A stretch of 64,000 nucleotides of DNA from an uncultured bacterium (GCA_905214235.1 CAJMLF010000007.1:1-64000), one strand, 5' to 3'. Shown: positions 28,015 to 37,552, numbered from the stretch's first letter. Translations and numbers: made by a program. Notes: generated by a model not told the origin, from the sequence alone.

Positions 28015-28623
28015 CTATCCTTCTTGAATTAGCTGGCGAATCGTCTGCATCTGGACATCGCAGGAGGCGAGCTGGTCGGCGCACCGCTTCAGCTCCTTGC
28101 CGATTCGTTCAGGATTCTTGATGTTGTGCTTGTACTTCAGTTCGTGTTCCAAACTGGCCCACGAGTCCATTGCAATCGTCCGCAGCTGGATTTCCACATA
28201 GAAGTGCCCTGGTTGCTGACCATCCACGTCTTCAAACGGGGCCACCACGTCCAAAATCAGGTGGTAGCTCCGGTAACCATTAGGCTTAGCGTTAGTAATG
28301 TAGTCCTTTTCTTTAACGACCGTGCACCAGTCCGCCTGCCGGATTTTTACCAGGCAGCGGGTGATGTCACTGATAAAGTTGCAGACCAGCCGGACCCCGA
28401 CGGCATCATGGCACTGGCGGAGGGCCGCATGGGTCGTCACCGGGTAGTTCTTCCGGTGGCACTTTTCCACCATGCTATCCGGGTCCTTCACCCGCCCAAT
28501 CAGGTGCTCATATAGCTTGGGCTGGTGGTCATCCAGGGTCCGCTGGTTCAGTTGTTGGATTTCCTGTTCAACCCGCGTCAAGACCGCGGACAAGCTTTGT
28601 TCGTATGGTCCATAGATTGACAC
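28015..28623 (-). CDS. Small alarmone synthetase, RelP/RelQ type
   Basis: About 202 residues with a single RelA/SpoT synthetase domain and no HD hydrolase, TGS or ACT domain. It makes (p)ppGpp from ATP and GDP or GTP. Substrate-site motifs are HDAVGVRLVCNF, AKPNGYRSYHLILDV and YVEIQLRTIAMDSWASLEHELKYK. I prefer GTG 28623, because AAAGGA lies 12 nt before it and abuts the upstream ATG too closely; the start is not certain. An extended -10 (TGGTATAAT) lies at 28655-28663. It is followed 8 nt later by a response regulator and its kinase. Confidence 0.9.
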   Translation of the reverse strand: MSIYGPYEQSLSAVLTRVEQEIQQLNQRTLDDHQPKLYEHLIGRVKDPDSMVEKCHRKNYPVTTHAALRQCHDAVGVRLVCNFISDITRCLVKIRQADWCTVVKEKDYITNAKPNGYRSYHLILDVVAPFEDVDGQQPGHFYVEIQLRTIAMDSWASLEHELKYKHNIKNPERIGKELKRCADQLASCDVQMQTIRQLIQEG

Positions 28624-28654
28624 TGTAATCACCATTCCTTTTATTAACTACTAA

Positions 28655-28663
28655 ATTATACCA
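28655..28663 (-). promoter_or_regulatory. Extended -10 promoter of the alarmone synthetase/two-component operon
   Basis: TGGTATAAT on the minus strand, 31 nt before the chosen start. No good -35 is seen, as is usual for extended -10 promoters. Confidence 0.55.
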
Positions 28664-28704
28664 GTGCTTTATTACAATCTGGCGGTCCTTTTCTTAAGAT
28701 TCCC

Positions 28705-30486
28705 TTACGGCGCGAACTCGGTGCTCGTCGGCACGACCATAATGTAGGTCAAAATCCGCCGGGCATAACTCTGCTGCCCCTCGTAGCTAGCGATGGCCTT
28801 GTTGAGTTCCACCAGGTTATCGGTGATGATGCCGTCGACGTTCTTGTACATCATCTGCTTCATTACCTGATCATCGTTGACCGTCCAAGCGTAGACGCAC
28901 TTGTGCTGGAGGTGGGCCAGGGTGATGAAGTCGTAGGTCAAGGTCGAATACTCCATTGAGTAGCCGTTGGCAACCGTATTCGGGTAGGTGAAATTATAGG
29001 GCTGGACGTAGAGGACGTCCAAGTGGGGGTCGTATTTCTTCAGGCCCGTGACCACGCTGTAGTCCAGGGAATGAAGCTGGTCGTGGTAGGCAACCAAAGT
29101 GGGCCCGTATTGCCGGACAAAACGCCGCAGCATCCCCGCCGAATCCTGCGGGGTCGTCTTGACCTCGACCAGTAGTTTCTGGTGGAGGCGGTCAGCTGTC
29201 TTCAGATAGTCATCGAAGCTGGCAATCTTGGCCTGGTGGCCGTTTTCCCGGGCAGTCAGTCGGGTCAGCTGGCGGAGGGTCAGCTGGTGGGGCGTCTTGT
29301 TGACCCCAGTCAGTTCCTTCAGGTTTTCGTCGTGGAGGACGACGAACTGGTGGTCCTTAGTCTCGTGAACGTCCATTTCAATGTAGTCTGGGTGGAGGCG
29401 GTGGGTCTTTTCCATCGCCGGAATGGTGTTTTGGACACCGTTTTCATCCGCCACGCCCCGGTGGGAGACGGTGACTGGCCGCCGGTCCTCACTACCGCTG
29501 AGGTAGAGGGCGTTGCCGACAACGGTGACCAACGTAAGCAGGCTGACCGCAACGACGGTGACCGCCTTCAACCCCCGTGAGATTGTAAAGTGGCCCCCAC
29601 CGGCCGGACCGACGAGTTGCTTGAAGATAACGTTGATCGTGACGGTCCCGACCCAGGCCGCAAAGAATTCACTACCGAGCTGGACCACCAGCATGTCGAA
29701 GATCCCAAAGTAATACGCGCCCTTACCAAGGAAGCGGTCCGCGGCAAACTGGGCGCCCACTGTTACGGCATACAGAATAGCAACGACGATTGCCCCTGCC
29801 AGGCCCACCACGATGAGGCGGGCAATTGCTGGCCACCATTTGCCGTGCCGGGTCTGGTACCAGCTTGTTCTGAGGGCCGCTTTGGGACGCTGGCCCCGGT
29901 AAACCATCAGGGGCAAGGCGTAGAGAAAACGGACGCCCAGGATGATCATCACCGCGTAAAAGGCCAAGAGGACGGTGAGCAGCAGGGCACTTCGCGTTAA
30001 GTAGTCCAGGATAAACTGGGGAATCTGCACCTTCGCAAGCAGTGGGGTCCGAAAGACCAGGTCAGCGAAGGGAACCACCAGGACAAAGTAACCCAGTAAA
30101 ACCAGAAGGGAGCTAAAGCGCAGGTCCTTCAGCCGGGTTAAGGTAGCCTTGATCAGCCGGCAGACCCCCAGCTGCCCCGTCTTGATCTCCTGGACCCCTA
30201 ACAGGATCATGGCAAACTGGCCGTAAACTACCAGGAGGATAGCAACCAGTTCTGCCAAAAGGATCAAGACAACAAAGGGGTGGCGGGTCACGATCGTTAC
30301 TACGTTCTGGTAGGAGACAAAGGGGATCTCCCCCGCTTGGAGGGTGAAGGTCGTAATCAGGCGAAAGATGGGGATCCAAATTAGCTGGATGATCAGGTCC
30401 ACGCTAATGAAGAGGGCCAGGTATAGAAACCAGTGGCGGTAAAACTGCCGGTTTGCTTGTCGAAGTTCTTGCCAAATCTTTTTCAT
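28705..30486 (-). CDS. Membrane glycerophosphodiester phosphodiesterase
   Basis: A 593-residue GDPD with an N-terminal membrane domain (about residues 1-335, eight or so hydrophobic segments; GDPD_2 type). A C-terminal catalytic domain begins VTVSHRGVADENGVQNT. The metal and catalytic residues are visible as HRG, EMDVHETKDHQFVVLHDENL and LVEVKTT, then VYAWTVNDDQ and GIITDN. It would hydrolyse glycerophosphodiesters from lipids or lipoteichoic acid at the outer face. It starts 10 nt past the MFS gene, so the two share a transcript. Confidence 0.92.
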   Translation of the reverse strand: MKKIWQELRQANRQFYRHWFLYLALFISVDLIIQLIWIPIFRLITTFTLQAGEIPFVSYQNVVTIVTRHPFVVLILLAELVAILLVVYGQFAMILLGVQEIKTGQLGVCRLIKATLTRLKDLRFSSLLVLLGYFVLVVPFADLVFRTPLLAKVQIPQFILDYLTRSALLLTVLLAFYAVMIILGVRFLYALPLMVYRGQRPKAALRTSWYQTRHGKWWPAIARLIVVGLAGAIVVAILYAVTVGAQFAADRFLGKGAYYFGIFDMLVVQLGSEFFAAWVGTVTINVIFKQLVGPAGGGHFTISRGLKAVTVVAVSLLTLVTVVGNALYLSGSEDRRPVTVSHRGVADENGVQNTIPAMEKTHRLHPDYIEMDVHETKDHQFVVLHDENLKELTGVNKTPHQLTLRQLTRLTARENGHQAKIASFDDYLKTADRLHQKLLVEVKTTPQDSAGMLRRFVRQYGPTLVAYHDQLHSLDYSVVTGLKKYDPHLDVLYVQPYNFTYPNTVANGYSMEYSTLTYDFITLAHLQHKCVYAWTVNDDQVMKQMMYKNVDGIITDNLVELNKAIASYEGQQSYARRILTYIMVVPTSTEFAP

Positions 30487-30496
30487 TCTCGATCCC

Positions 30497-31693
30497 CTAC
30501 TTTATATCCTGGTGCTGGGCAACCGCCCCGTTAAGCTTCTTGCGGTTGCCGAGGTAAATCAACAGTATCAGCGGAACGATGACCAGCATGACCGGGTAGA
30601 AGAGGGCAACTGGTAGAAAGTCGTCAATTAAGCCCCCAAGGATGGGTCCTAGCGACATTCCGATGTCCAGGCCCAAGAAGAAGGTCGCACTCGCCAGCCC
30701 CCGTTCACTTTGGGGCGCGAGCATCATCGCCGTTGACTGGCAGACCGAATAGATGGTCCCGTAACCGAAGGCCATCCCGGCGGCGGCCAGGCCCATCTCC
30801 CAGTTCGTGTGCATTACCGCCAACATTACCAGATAAAAGGCGGTGGCCACTAAACTGGCAACCAACCAGATCCCAAAACGGACCGTGTCAAACTGGTTCC
30901 GTAAGAAGAGCCGGATGGCCAAAAGGACGATCGCGTAGATCAAGAAGTAGGCCCCGACGGCAATCGGCAGGTGGCGCTGTTCGGTGTAGCTAACGATATC
31001 CGCCTGGGTGGCGAAGTACGGGATGGCGAACAGGGCGATCATCGCCGCAATGGGGATAGAGTCGTGCTGAATGATCTTCAGGTGGAAGTGCCCCTTGTCG
31101 ATTGGTCCCTTGGCGGTCGGCAGCGCCCGGTTATGGACGAATTGGATGGTGACGACCACCATCAAGGCGGCCAGGGCGGAGATAATGATCGCAAGCCGGT
31201 AGCCAATGACCGGGTAGATATCAATTGAGATTGCCGGGGCTAGCGACATCGCCAGGGCGTTCATCAGGCCGTAGAAGCTCATCGCCTCCCCCACGTGGGA
31301 GAAGGGCACCAAGTAGGAAAGCCAGGTCGTCATGCAGACCGTACACAGGACATAACCCATCCCGTTGACCAGCCGGCAAAGCAAAAGGACCGCGCTATTT
31401 GGTGTAAAGACGTAGCCCATGACCCCGATAAAACTCAGGGCCCCACCAATAAACGATAGTTGGTACTTGGAGAAGTGGTCGGTCAGGTTCCCGGCGATTG
31501 GCCGTAGGAACATGGCAACGATACTCATCATCCCCACAATTAACCCAGCAAAGGCCCCACTGGCGCCAAGGCTCTTCGCGTAGCCGTTGATCAAGGGGTT
31601 ACAATACATGTTACTAAACATAAAGAAAAACGATGCGGCCATGACCAGCACAACGTCCTTCGTAAAAATGTGCTCTTTCTTCTGCTTTGCCAT
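30497..31693 (-). CDS. MFS transporter, drug-efflux-like
   Basis: A 398-residue 12-helix major facilitator. It opens KDVVLVMAASFFFMFSNMYCNPLINGY. The loop 2-3 motif appears as FLRPIAGNLTDHFSKYQ, and a second MALGYGTIYSVCQ-like block marks the C-terminal half. The substrate is unknown; YfcJ/NepI-type drug or sugar efflux carriers are the nearest pattern. It is co-transcribed with the membrane GDPD downstream and is preceded by a terminator that closes the cupin/aldo-keto reductase unit. Confidence 0.85.
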   Translation of the reverse strand: MAKQKKEHIFTKDVVLVMAASFFFMFSNMYCNPLINGYAKSLGASGAFAGLIVGMMSIVAMFLRPIAGNLTDHFSKYQLSFIGGALSFIGVMGYVFTPNSAVLLLCRLVNGMGYVLCTVCMTTWLSYLVPFSHVGEAMSFYGLMNALAMSLAPAISIDIYPVIGYRLAIIISALAALMVVVTIQFVHNRALPTAKGPIDKGHFHLKIIQHDSIPIAAMIALFAIPYFATQADIVSYTEQRHLPIAVGAYFLIYAIVLLAIRLFLRNQFDTVRFGIWLVASLVATAFYLVMLAVMHTNWEMGLAAAGMAFGYGTIYSVCQSTAMMLAPQSERGLASATFFLGLDIGMSLGPILGGLIDDFLPVALFYPVMLVIVPLILLIYLGNRKKLNGAVAQHQDIK

Positions 31694-31739
31694 TTAATAG
31701 CCTTCCTTACTCTGAAAAATACTATTTCTACCATAGCAC

Positions 31740-31775
31740 AGAAAAGGCCACCCCGGAGCCCGGAGTGGCCTTTTT
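31740..31775. terminator. Terminator past the cupin gene
   Basis: AAAAGGCCACCCCGGAG pairs with CTCCGGGGTGGCC-like arms (CGGAGTGGCCTTTTT); A- and T-runs flank both sides. Confidence 0.85.
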
Positions 31776-31777
31776 AA

Positions 31778-32074
31778 CTATTGTAACTTTGACTTAATCA
31801 CCATTACTTCGGTATCGTCGACTGCTTTAAGGTCGTGCCATTCACCGGGGGCCATCTTCACGATATCCCCGGGTACCAATGTCTCATGGTGGTCGTGGTC
31901 AACGTCGCCAAAGATAACCTTCCCCTTAATGGGCACCACAATAACGTCGTACGGAACGTGGTGCTTCGGGACGGTCTTGCCCGCCGGAATCACCAGGTGG
32001 GTGACGGTTTGACTGGTCGTCTCAACGATGTTTTCCGCCAGGTCAACGTTGGCGTCGGTTTTAATAAACTGCAT
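31778..32074 (-). CDS. Small cupin-domain protein
   Basis: A 98-residue single-domain cupin. Metal-binding positions appear as KHHVPYDVIVVPIKGKVIFGD and PGEWHDLKAV, the two cupin motifs in shortened form, and a histidine-rich DHDHHET loop sits between them. Function unknown; such proteins often bind metal or act as small isomerases. It starts 11 nt downstream of the aldo-keto reductase stop and probably shares its message. Confidence 0.82.
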   Translation of the reverse strand: MQFIKTDANVDLAENIVETTSQTVTHLVIPAGKTVPKHHVPYDVIVVPIKGKVIFGDVDHDHHETLVPGDIVKMAPGEWHDLKAVDDTEVMVIKSKLQ

Positions 32075-32085
32075 CGCGATTCCTC

Positions 32086-32952
32086 CTAGAAGTCCACATC
32101 GTCAGGATCAGCACACTGGCCGCCAAGGTTTGGCAGGGCCTCAATCTTCTTCATGTCCTCATCACTGAGTTCAAAGTCAAAGAGCTGGGTGTTTTGGACC
32201 ATCCGTTCCCTGTGGGTGGACTTTGGTAACGGAAGGACGCCCCGCTGGATCAACCAACGCAGGGAGATTTGGGCCGCCGTCTTACCGTACTTGTCGGCCA
32301 ATTGGAGCATCGTCTTATTGGTCATGACCTTGGCGCCCTGACCACCCAGCGGTGCCCACCCTTCGACCAGGATGTTATGGGCTTGCAGGTACTTGACTTC
32401 CTCAACGTGTGGCCAGCCGGGGTGGACCTCAATCTGGTCAACCGCTGGAGCCACTTCCGCGGTCCGCATCAGGTCCACAATGTGGTGGGGCATGAAGTTA
32501 CTGAGACCGAGGGCCCGAATCTTTCCTTCATGGTAAGCCTCTTCCATTGCCCGCCAGGTTTCGGCGTTAATTTCGGCCGCTTTAGTTCCAAACTGCTTCT
32601 GGTTAGCTGGCCAGTGGATCAGGTAGAGGTCCAGGTAGTCGAGCTGCATCCGCTGCAGCGTTTCGTCAATGGCCTGCTTAGCCTTTTCGTAGCCGCGGTG
32701 GTCATTCCAGAGCTTGCTGGTGATGAAGAGCCGGTGCCGGTCAATTCCGGCGTCCTTGATTCCCTTACCGACCGCTTCTTCATTGCCGTAAACCGCCGCC
32801 GTATCGATCAGCCGGTAGCCAACGTCAATCGCATCGGCAACGGCCTTTTCTGCAACGTCGGCCGGGGTCCGAAACGTCCCGTAACCAACGCAGGGAATCT
32901 TCACCCCGTTATTTAAGTGGTAAATAGAGTTAATATTTTTTAATTCGACCAT
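32086..32952 (-). CDS. Aldo/keto reductase
   Basis: A 288-residue NADPH-dependent aldo-keto reductase of the AKR5/2,5-diketogluconate reductase group. The catalytic tetrad is visible: Asp in GYRLIDTAAVYGNE (with Tyr), Lys in LFITSKLWNDH and His in YLDLYLIHWP. LPKSTHRERM near residue 250 is the NADPH-phosphate site. I start at ATG 32952, with AAAGGATGG upstream. It probably reduces aldehydes or ketones; the physiological substrate is open. Confidence 0.93.
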   Translation of the reverse strand: MVELKNINSIYHLNNGVKIPCVGYGTFRTPADVAEKAVADAIDVGYRLIDTAAVYGNEEAVGKGIKDAGIDRHRLFITSKLWNDHRGYEKAKQAIDETLQRMQLDYLDLYLIHWPANQKQFGTKAAEINAETWRAMEEAYHEGKIRALGLSNFMPHHIVDLMRTAEVAPAVDQIEVHPGWPHVEEVKYLQAHNILVEGWAPLGGQGAKVMTNKTMLQLADKYGKTAAQISLRWLIQRGVLPLPKSTHRERMVQNTQLFDFELSDEDMKKIEALPNLGGQCADPDDVDF

Positions 32953-33023
32953 AAGTACCATCCTTTCTCATTCCCCCATATTATATAACTTTTAGTTAGT
33001 GCCTTGGGGTGATTTGCCTATCA

Positions 33024-33057
33024 AAAAAGCCGACCAGCCAATGCTGGTCGACTTTTA
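33024..33057 (-). terminator. Terminator of the maltose operon
   Basis: GTCGACCAGCATTGGCTGGTCGGC forms a strong stem with a TTTTTTG tail on the minus strand, 50 nt past the pgmB stop. Confidence 0.85.
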
Positions 33058-33106
33058 GTTAAGAAGCAAACGGTAATAGTTAGATTGATAGGTTGATAGA
33101 GAGTTG

Positions 33107-33769
33107 TTAGTCCATTTGCTTCTTGATAGCAGCCAGTGAAACTTCACCGGTTTGGTCAAATTTGACGTCGGCGTCCTTCAGAGAAGCACCGAAACCAATT
33201 GAAGTTTCACCCGCCCGGTTAATGGATTCGATCCCGGCTTGGGCGTCTTCCAAACCAGCAACCTGGTTAGCCGGCAGGTTCATCAATTTAGCAGCTTCAC
33301 TGTAAATTTCTGGATCTGGCTTCCCATGGGTCAGCTTGGCAGGGTCAACAATCCCTTCAAAGTAGTCCGTAATCTGTAAGTACTTTAATACCTTAGGAGC
33401 GTTCTTGGATGCAGAAGCCAGCACGATGTGGTAACCGTTAGCCTTCAATTCATCCAAGAAGTCCTTCATCCCCGGCAAAATGTCAGCCGGTGTCAGGGTT
33501 TCAACTAACTTGATGTAGTTGTCGTTCTTTTCCGTTGCCAGGGCAACCTTTTCGTCTTGGCTGTAGTCATTTTCGTGGCCACCGGCCTTCAGGATCAGTT
33601 CCAGGGAGTCCATCCGGCTAACCCCCTTCAAGCTGTCCGCCAGTTCGGGAGTCCATTCGGTACCAACCTTATCAGCCAGTTGGTGCCATGCCTGGCCGTG
33701 GAAACGGGCCGTGTCGGCAATCACACCGTCAAGGTCAAAGGCAAATCCCTTTAAATCTTCAAAACTCAT
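33107..33769 (-). CDS. pgmB: Beta-phosphoglucomutase
   Basis: A 220-residue HAD-superfamily mutase that converts beta-glucose-1-phosphate, the product of maltose phosphorylase, to glucose-6-phosphate. Motif I is AFDLDGVIADTARFH, with both catalytic aspartates; SRMDSLELIL is in the cap, LASASKNAP is motif II and GLEDAQAGIESI is motif IV. It is the last gene of the malT-malP-pgmB operon, 20 nt past malP. Confidence 0.95.
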   Translation of the reverse strand: MSFEDLKGFAFDLDGVIADTARFHGQAWHQLADKVGTEWTPELADSLKGVSRMDSLELILKAGGHENDYSQDEKVALATEKNDNYIKLVETLTPADILPGMKDFLDELKANGYHIVLASASKNAPKVLKYLQITDYFEGIVDPAKLTHGKPDPEIYSEAAKLMNLPANQVAGLEDAQAGIESINRAGETSIGFGASLKDADVKFDQTGEVSLAAIKKQMD

Positions 33770-33788
33770 TCTTAATTGCCTCCCAGAA

Positions 33789-36041
33789 TTACTTTAATTC
33801 CAGCTTCTTACCGTCAAGGTCGATCGTGATTGGGTCACCGGATACCAAGTCGATCTTGGTACCGTTCTTGTCAACCTTAACCTTCAGGATCCGGCCACGG
33901 AACATTTGACGGAATTGGTAAGAGTTCCACTTCTTTGGCAGGAATGGTGCGTAGTGGAGTTGACCATCACGAACCCGCATGCCAGCGAACCCTTGCACGA
34001 TGTCCAGCCATGAACCGGTCATGGAAGTGATGTGCAGACCATCGGCAGTATCGTTGTTGTAGTTATCCAGGTCGAGCCGTGCGGAACGTTCGTACAGTTC
34101 AACGGCCTTGTCTTCGTAACCAATGTCAGAAGCGATGATGGAGTAAACCGAAGCAGACAGGCTTGATTCGTGAACTGTGTATTGTTCGTAGAAGTCGAAG
34201 TTGTTCTTCTTCTGTTCCTTCGTAAAGTCATCGATGAAGTCCCAGAGACCTTGGATAACATCACCCTGCTTGACGTATGGTGAACGCAGGATCCGGTCCC
34301 ATGACCAGTGTTGGTTCAGTGGCAGTTGGTCACTAGGAATTTCAGAAACGGGCGTTAGGTCCTTGTCCATGTAGCCATCGTTTTCTGGGAAGATGTCCCG
34401 TTGCTTGTCGTATGGCAGGTACATGTTGTCGGCAATGCCCTTCCAACGCCGCTTTTCGTCTTCGGAAACGTTCAGCTTCTTAGCAACGTCGGCGTCAACT
34501 TCGTCCAAGATTTCCAGGGTGTACTTCAGTGTCCACCGGCAAAGCAGGTTAGTGTACCAGTCGTTGTTAACGTTGTTGTCGTATTCATCCGGACCAGTTA
34601 CGGCGTGGAGCATGTACTTGTTCTTGTTTTGTGAGTAGTGAACCCGGTCAGCCCAGAACCGTGAAATTTCGGTCAAGACCTTGGCACCTTCGTGGAGAAC
34701 GTAAGACTTGTCGCCGGTGTACTTAGTGTACAGGTAGATTGCGTAGGCGATGTCACCGTTCCGGTGAATTTCTTCGAAGGTGATTTCCCATTCGTTGTGG
34801 CATTCAATCCCGTTGAAGGTAACCATTGGGAAGAGGGCCCCTTTCAGGCCTTGTTGTTGGGCGTTGACGTAGGCACCATCGAGTTGCTTGTAACGGTACA
34901 TCAGCAGGTTACGAGCAATCTCGGGGTTAGCAACCCCCAGGTAAACTGGGATACAGTAGGCTTCAGTGTCCCAGTAAGTAGCACCACCGTACTTTTCACC
35001 AGTGAAGCCCTTTGGTGAAATGTTGAGGCGGTAGTCTTCACCGTAGTAAGTGGAGAAGAGTTGGAAGAGGTTGAAACGAATCCCTTGTTGGGCCCCTTCG
35101 TCACCATCAATTTCAACATCAGACTTGGTCCACCGGTCGGCCCATTCCTTAACGTGAGGGTCCAACAGGTCGTCGTAGCTTTGGCCGTCGAACTGGTCGC
35201 TCAATTCGTCAAGGTGCTTTTCAATCTTTTCTTCGGTGTCAAAGTCCCGTGAAGTAACAACCACGGTCCGCTTTTCGAAGTTAATTTCCTTACCAGCAGC
35301 TACCGTTCCAGCAAAGGTGTTGTAGGCATCCTTTTCGTCCGTCCCGTCACCTTCGTGGTCCAGGTCAGTCTTGGTCGTGGTTTGCATGCCGACGATGAAT
35401 TGTGGCGTGCCGAAGTCGTTCTTCTTGGTCATGGAAGTCAATTCAGCGCGTTCGCCCTTAGCTTCCTTGTTGAGGACGTTCCAGAATTGTTCATCGTAGT
35501 TGGCGTCTTCGTTGTAGACGTCCGCATCAATCATGCTGGTAATTTCAACCTTAGCGTCACCGTTACCACGGTTCTTGATGTGGAGGCGTTGACCAACTAA
35601 TTCCTTTTGAACGGCGGAAACAAAACGTTCAAAGTGGAAGTACATTTCCGTGCCACCAATTTCAACCGTGAATTCACGGGTCAAAACACCGCGCTTCATG
35701 TCAAGGTCCAGCTTGAAGTCCTTTGGTGTCTGCTTAGCCAGGTCCAGTTGTTCGCCGTTAACCTTGATGATCAGCTTCATGAAGTTAACCGCGTTGATCA
35801 TCTTACCGAAGTACTTTGGATAACCGTTCTTCCACCAACCAACACGGGTCTTGTCAGGGAACCAAACCCCACCAAGGTAAACCCCTTGCATGTGGTCTGC
35901 AGAGTACCCTTCTTCAAAGAAGCCCCGCATTCCGAGATTTTCGTTTGCCAAACTCGTCATGGATTCTTGGAGACGCTTGTCTTCTGGATCCCACTTCTTC
36001 GTTGCAACGTGCCATGGAGCAATTTCGAATGTTTGTTTCAT
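33789..36041 (-). CDS. malP: Maltose phosphorylase (GH65)
   Basis: A 750-residue glycoside hydrolase family 65 phosphorylase that splits maltose with phosphate to glucose and beta-glucose-1-phosphate. GH65 landmarks are YWDTEAYCIPVYLGVANPE, the catalytic-acid region AVTGPDEYDNNVNNDWYTN (about residue 485) and YTVHESSLSASVYSIIA. The start ATG 36041 follows AAAGGAC; the open frame has a TTG 9 nt earlier. Heterofermenters save ATP by this route. Its partners are the MFS carrier upstream and pgmB downstream. Confidence 0.96.
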   Translation of the reverse strand: MKQTFEIAPWHVATKKWDPEDKRLQESMTSLANENLGMRGFFEEGYSADHMQGVYLGGVWFPDKTRVGWWKNGYPKYFGKMINAVNFMKLIIKVNGEQLDLAKQTPKDFKLDLDMKRGVLTREFTVEIGGTEMYFHFERFVSAVQKELVGQRLHIKNRGNGDAKVEITSMIDADVYNEDANYDEQFWNVLNKEAKGERAELTSMTKKNDFGTPQFIVGMQTTTKTDLDHEGDGTDEKDAYNTFAGTVAAGKEINFEKRTVVVTSRDFDTEEKIEKHLDELSDQFDGQSYDDLLDPHVKEWADRWTKSDVEIDGDEGAQQGIRFNLFQLFSTYYGEDYRLNISPKGFTGEKYGGATYWDTEAYCIPVYLGVANPEIARNLLMYRYKQLDGAYVNAQQQGLKGALFPMVTFNGIECHNEWEITFEEIHRNGDIAYAIYLYTKYTGDKSYVLHEGAKVLTEISRFWADRVHYSQNKNKYMLHAVTGPDEYDNNVNNDWYTNLLCRWTLKYTLEILDEVDADVAKKLNVSEDEKRRWKGIADNMYLPYDKQRDIFPENDGYMDKDLTPVSEIPSDQLPLNQHWSWDRILRSPYVKQGDVIQGLWDFIDDFTKEQKKNNFDFYEQYTVHESSLSASVYSIIASDIGYEDKAVELYERSARLDLDNYNNDTADGLHITSMTGSWLDIVQGFAGMRVRDGQLHYAPFLPKKWNSYQFRQMFRGRILKVKVDKNGTKIDLVSGDPITIDLDGKKLELK

Positions 36042-36066
36042 TGAATTCAAGTCCTTTCTCTATCAA

Positions 36067-36093
36067 AAAGGGGTGTATCACCTACGCCCCTAT
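36067..36093 (-). terminator. Hairpin between the maltose transporter and malP
   Basis: GGGGCGTAGGTGATACACCCC followed by TTTTTG on the minus strand. It may be a partial terminator that sets unequal levels, or an RNA-processing signal. Confidence 0.5.
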
Positions 36094-36130
36094 TATAATT
36101 TTTTTATTAATCGATTTACACTAATCAAGC

Positions 36131-37477
36131 TTATTCAGCGTAAGTTTCCTTGATTGCACCAACAGCAAGGGCACCACAAGCCATCACGATCCCGGCAAGG
36201 ATGAACATGTTAACTTGGGAACCACCCAGCAGTGGGAACAATGCGAAACTCAGCAGGGAAGCAACGATTTGTGGGAAGCAGATGGAACCGTTGAAGAGTC
36301 CCAGGTAAGTCCCCATGTGCTTACCAGATAATGCGTTCGTAACGATGGTCAGTGGGTAAGTGTTCATTCCGGCCCATGCAATCCCAATCAAGATGTATGA
36401 AACAATCAAAGCACCTTGGGAGTGGATGAAGAAGACGGAGATGAAACCAAGAGCACCGAGCAGCAGACTACCAGCGTAACCAGCTTTGTGGTACTTGTTA
36501 GGAACCTTGGCCAAAACGTATGACCATACAACGGCCGCGATTGATTGAACGGCGGCTAAAACACCGTACCAGTTACCGGCAGCTTGGTAGCCGGCGGAAG
36601 TAGCGTTGGTCGTGTTCCAAACGTTCTTGGCAATTGCCCCCGCGGAGTAAGTCCAGAGGTATTGGAATGCGAACCAGCAGAAGAATTGAACCAGGGTAAC
36701 GGTCCAGAAGGCCTTTGGTGCATGCTTCAGCAGCGTGAACCAGTTACCACCCTTGGCGTTATCTTCTTCAGAAATACCGTGGTACATAGCATAAGTAGCA
36801 GGGTCATATTCGTGAACCCGGAAAACAGTGAACAAACTAGTGATAACTAACAGTGCGGCACCAACGTAGAAGGAAATGATAACGGAATCCGGAACAACAC
36901 CCTTCTTAGCAGTGTTGGCAACCCCAAACCAGGTCAACAGGAACGGGAAGATGGCGGCCAGAACGGCACCAGTGTTTGATAAGAAACTTTGAATCCCGTA
37001 AGCGTAACTCTTCTGGTCATCATTAACCATATCCCCAACCATCATCTTGAATGGCTGCATGGCAACGTTAGAGGACAGGTCCAAGAAGGCCACCGTAATG
37101 GCACCGAACCAGAGGGCCGCAAGTGATCCATAACCGAAGCCGAAACTACCAGAGTTTGGTAGCAGCAGCATAACGATCACCGCAACGATCATCCCTAACA
37201 GCAGGTAAGGAAGACGACGACCACCAAGCTTTGGCGCCCAGGTACGGTCAGAGTAGTAACCAATGATTGGTTGAACAATGATCCCGGCCAGTGGTGGCAG
37301 GATGAAGAACCATCCTAAATTGTTTGGGTCGGCCCCAATGGTTTGGAAGATCCGGCTCATTTGCGAACTTTGTAAAGTGAACGCGGTCTGAACACCTAAG
37401 AAACCAAAGTTAATCATCCAAATGGTTGACTTTGATAGTGTAGGTAATCCAGCCGTAGCAGGCTTTTCTTGACTCAT
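36131..37477 (-). CDS. MFS (SLC45-like) maltose transporter
   Basis: A 448-residue 12-helix symporter. STIWMINFGFLGVQTAFTLQSSQMSRIFQTIGADP opens the first helix, and GYYSDRTWAPKLGGRRLPYLL is the conserved loop 2-3. The family and the operon with malP and pgmB point to proton-coupled maltose uptake. I start at ATG 37477, with AAAGGAG upstream. The promoter at 37553-37581 carries a LacI-type operator over the -35 and a cre-like site downstream. Confidence 0.9.
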   Translation of the reverse strand: MSQEKPATAGLPTLSKSTIWMINFGFLGVQTAFTLQSSQMSRIFQTIGADPNNLGWFFILPPLAGIIVQPIIGYYSDRTWAPKLGGRRLPYLLLGMIVAVIVMLLLPNSGSFGFGYGSLAALWFGAITVAFLDLSSNVAMQPFKMMVGDMVNDDQKSYAYGIQSFLSNTGAVLAAIFPFLLTWFGVANTAKKGVVPDSVIISFYVGAALLVITSLFTVFRVHEYDPATYAMYHGISEEDNAKGGNWFTLLKHAPKAFWTVTLVQFFCWFAFQYLWTYSAGAIAKNVWNTTNATSAGYQAAGNWYGVLAAVQSIAAVVWSYVLAKVPNKYHKAGYAGSLLLGALGFISVFFIHSQGALIVSYILIGIAWAGMNTYPLTIVTNALSGKHMGTYLGLFNGSICFPQIVASLLSFALFPLLGGSQVNMFILAGIVMACGALAVGAIKETYAE

Positions 37478-37515
37478 TACTAACAACTCCTTTAACTACA
37501 CAACAATCTATCAAC

Positions 37516-37536
37516 GCGTTTTGAAAACGCTTTACA
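37516..37536. promoter_or_regulatory. cre-like palindrome in the maltose operon leader
   Basis: GCGTTTTGAAAACGC is a perfect inverted repeat and continues into TTGAAAACGCTTTACA, a cre-like box with one extra base. It sits about 20 nt downstream of the -10, where CcpA would block transcription. Confidence 0.5.
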
Positions 37537-37552
37537 TTTAATTGCAATGTTA

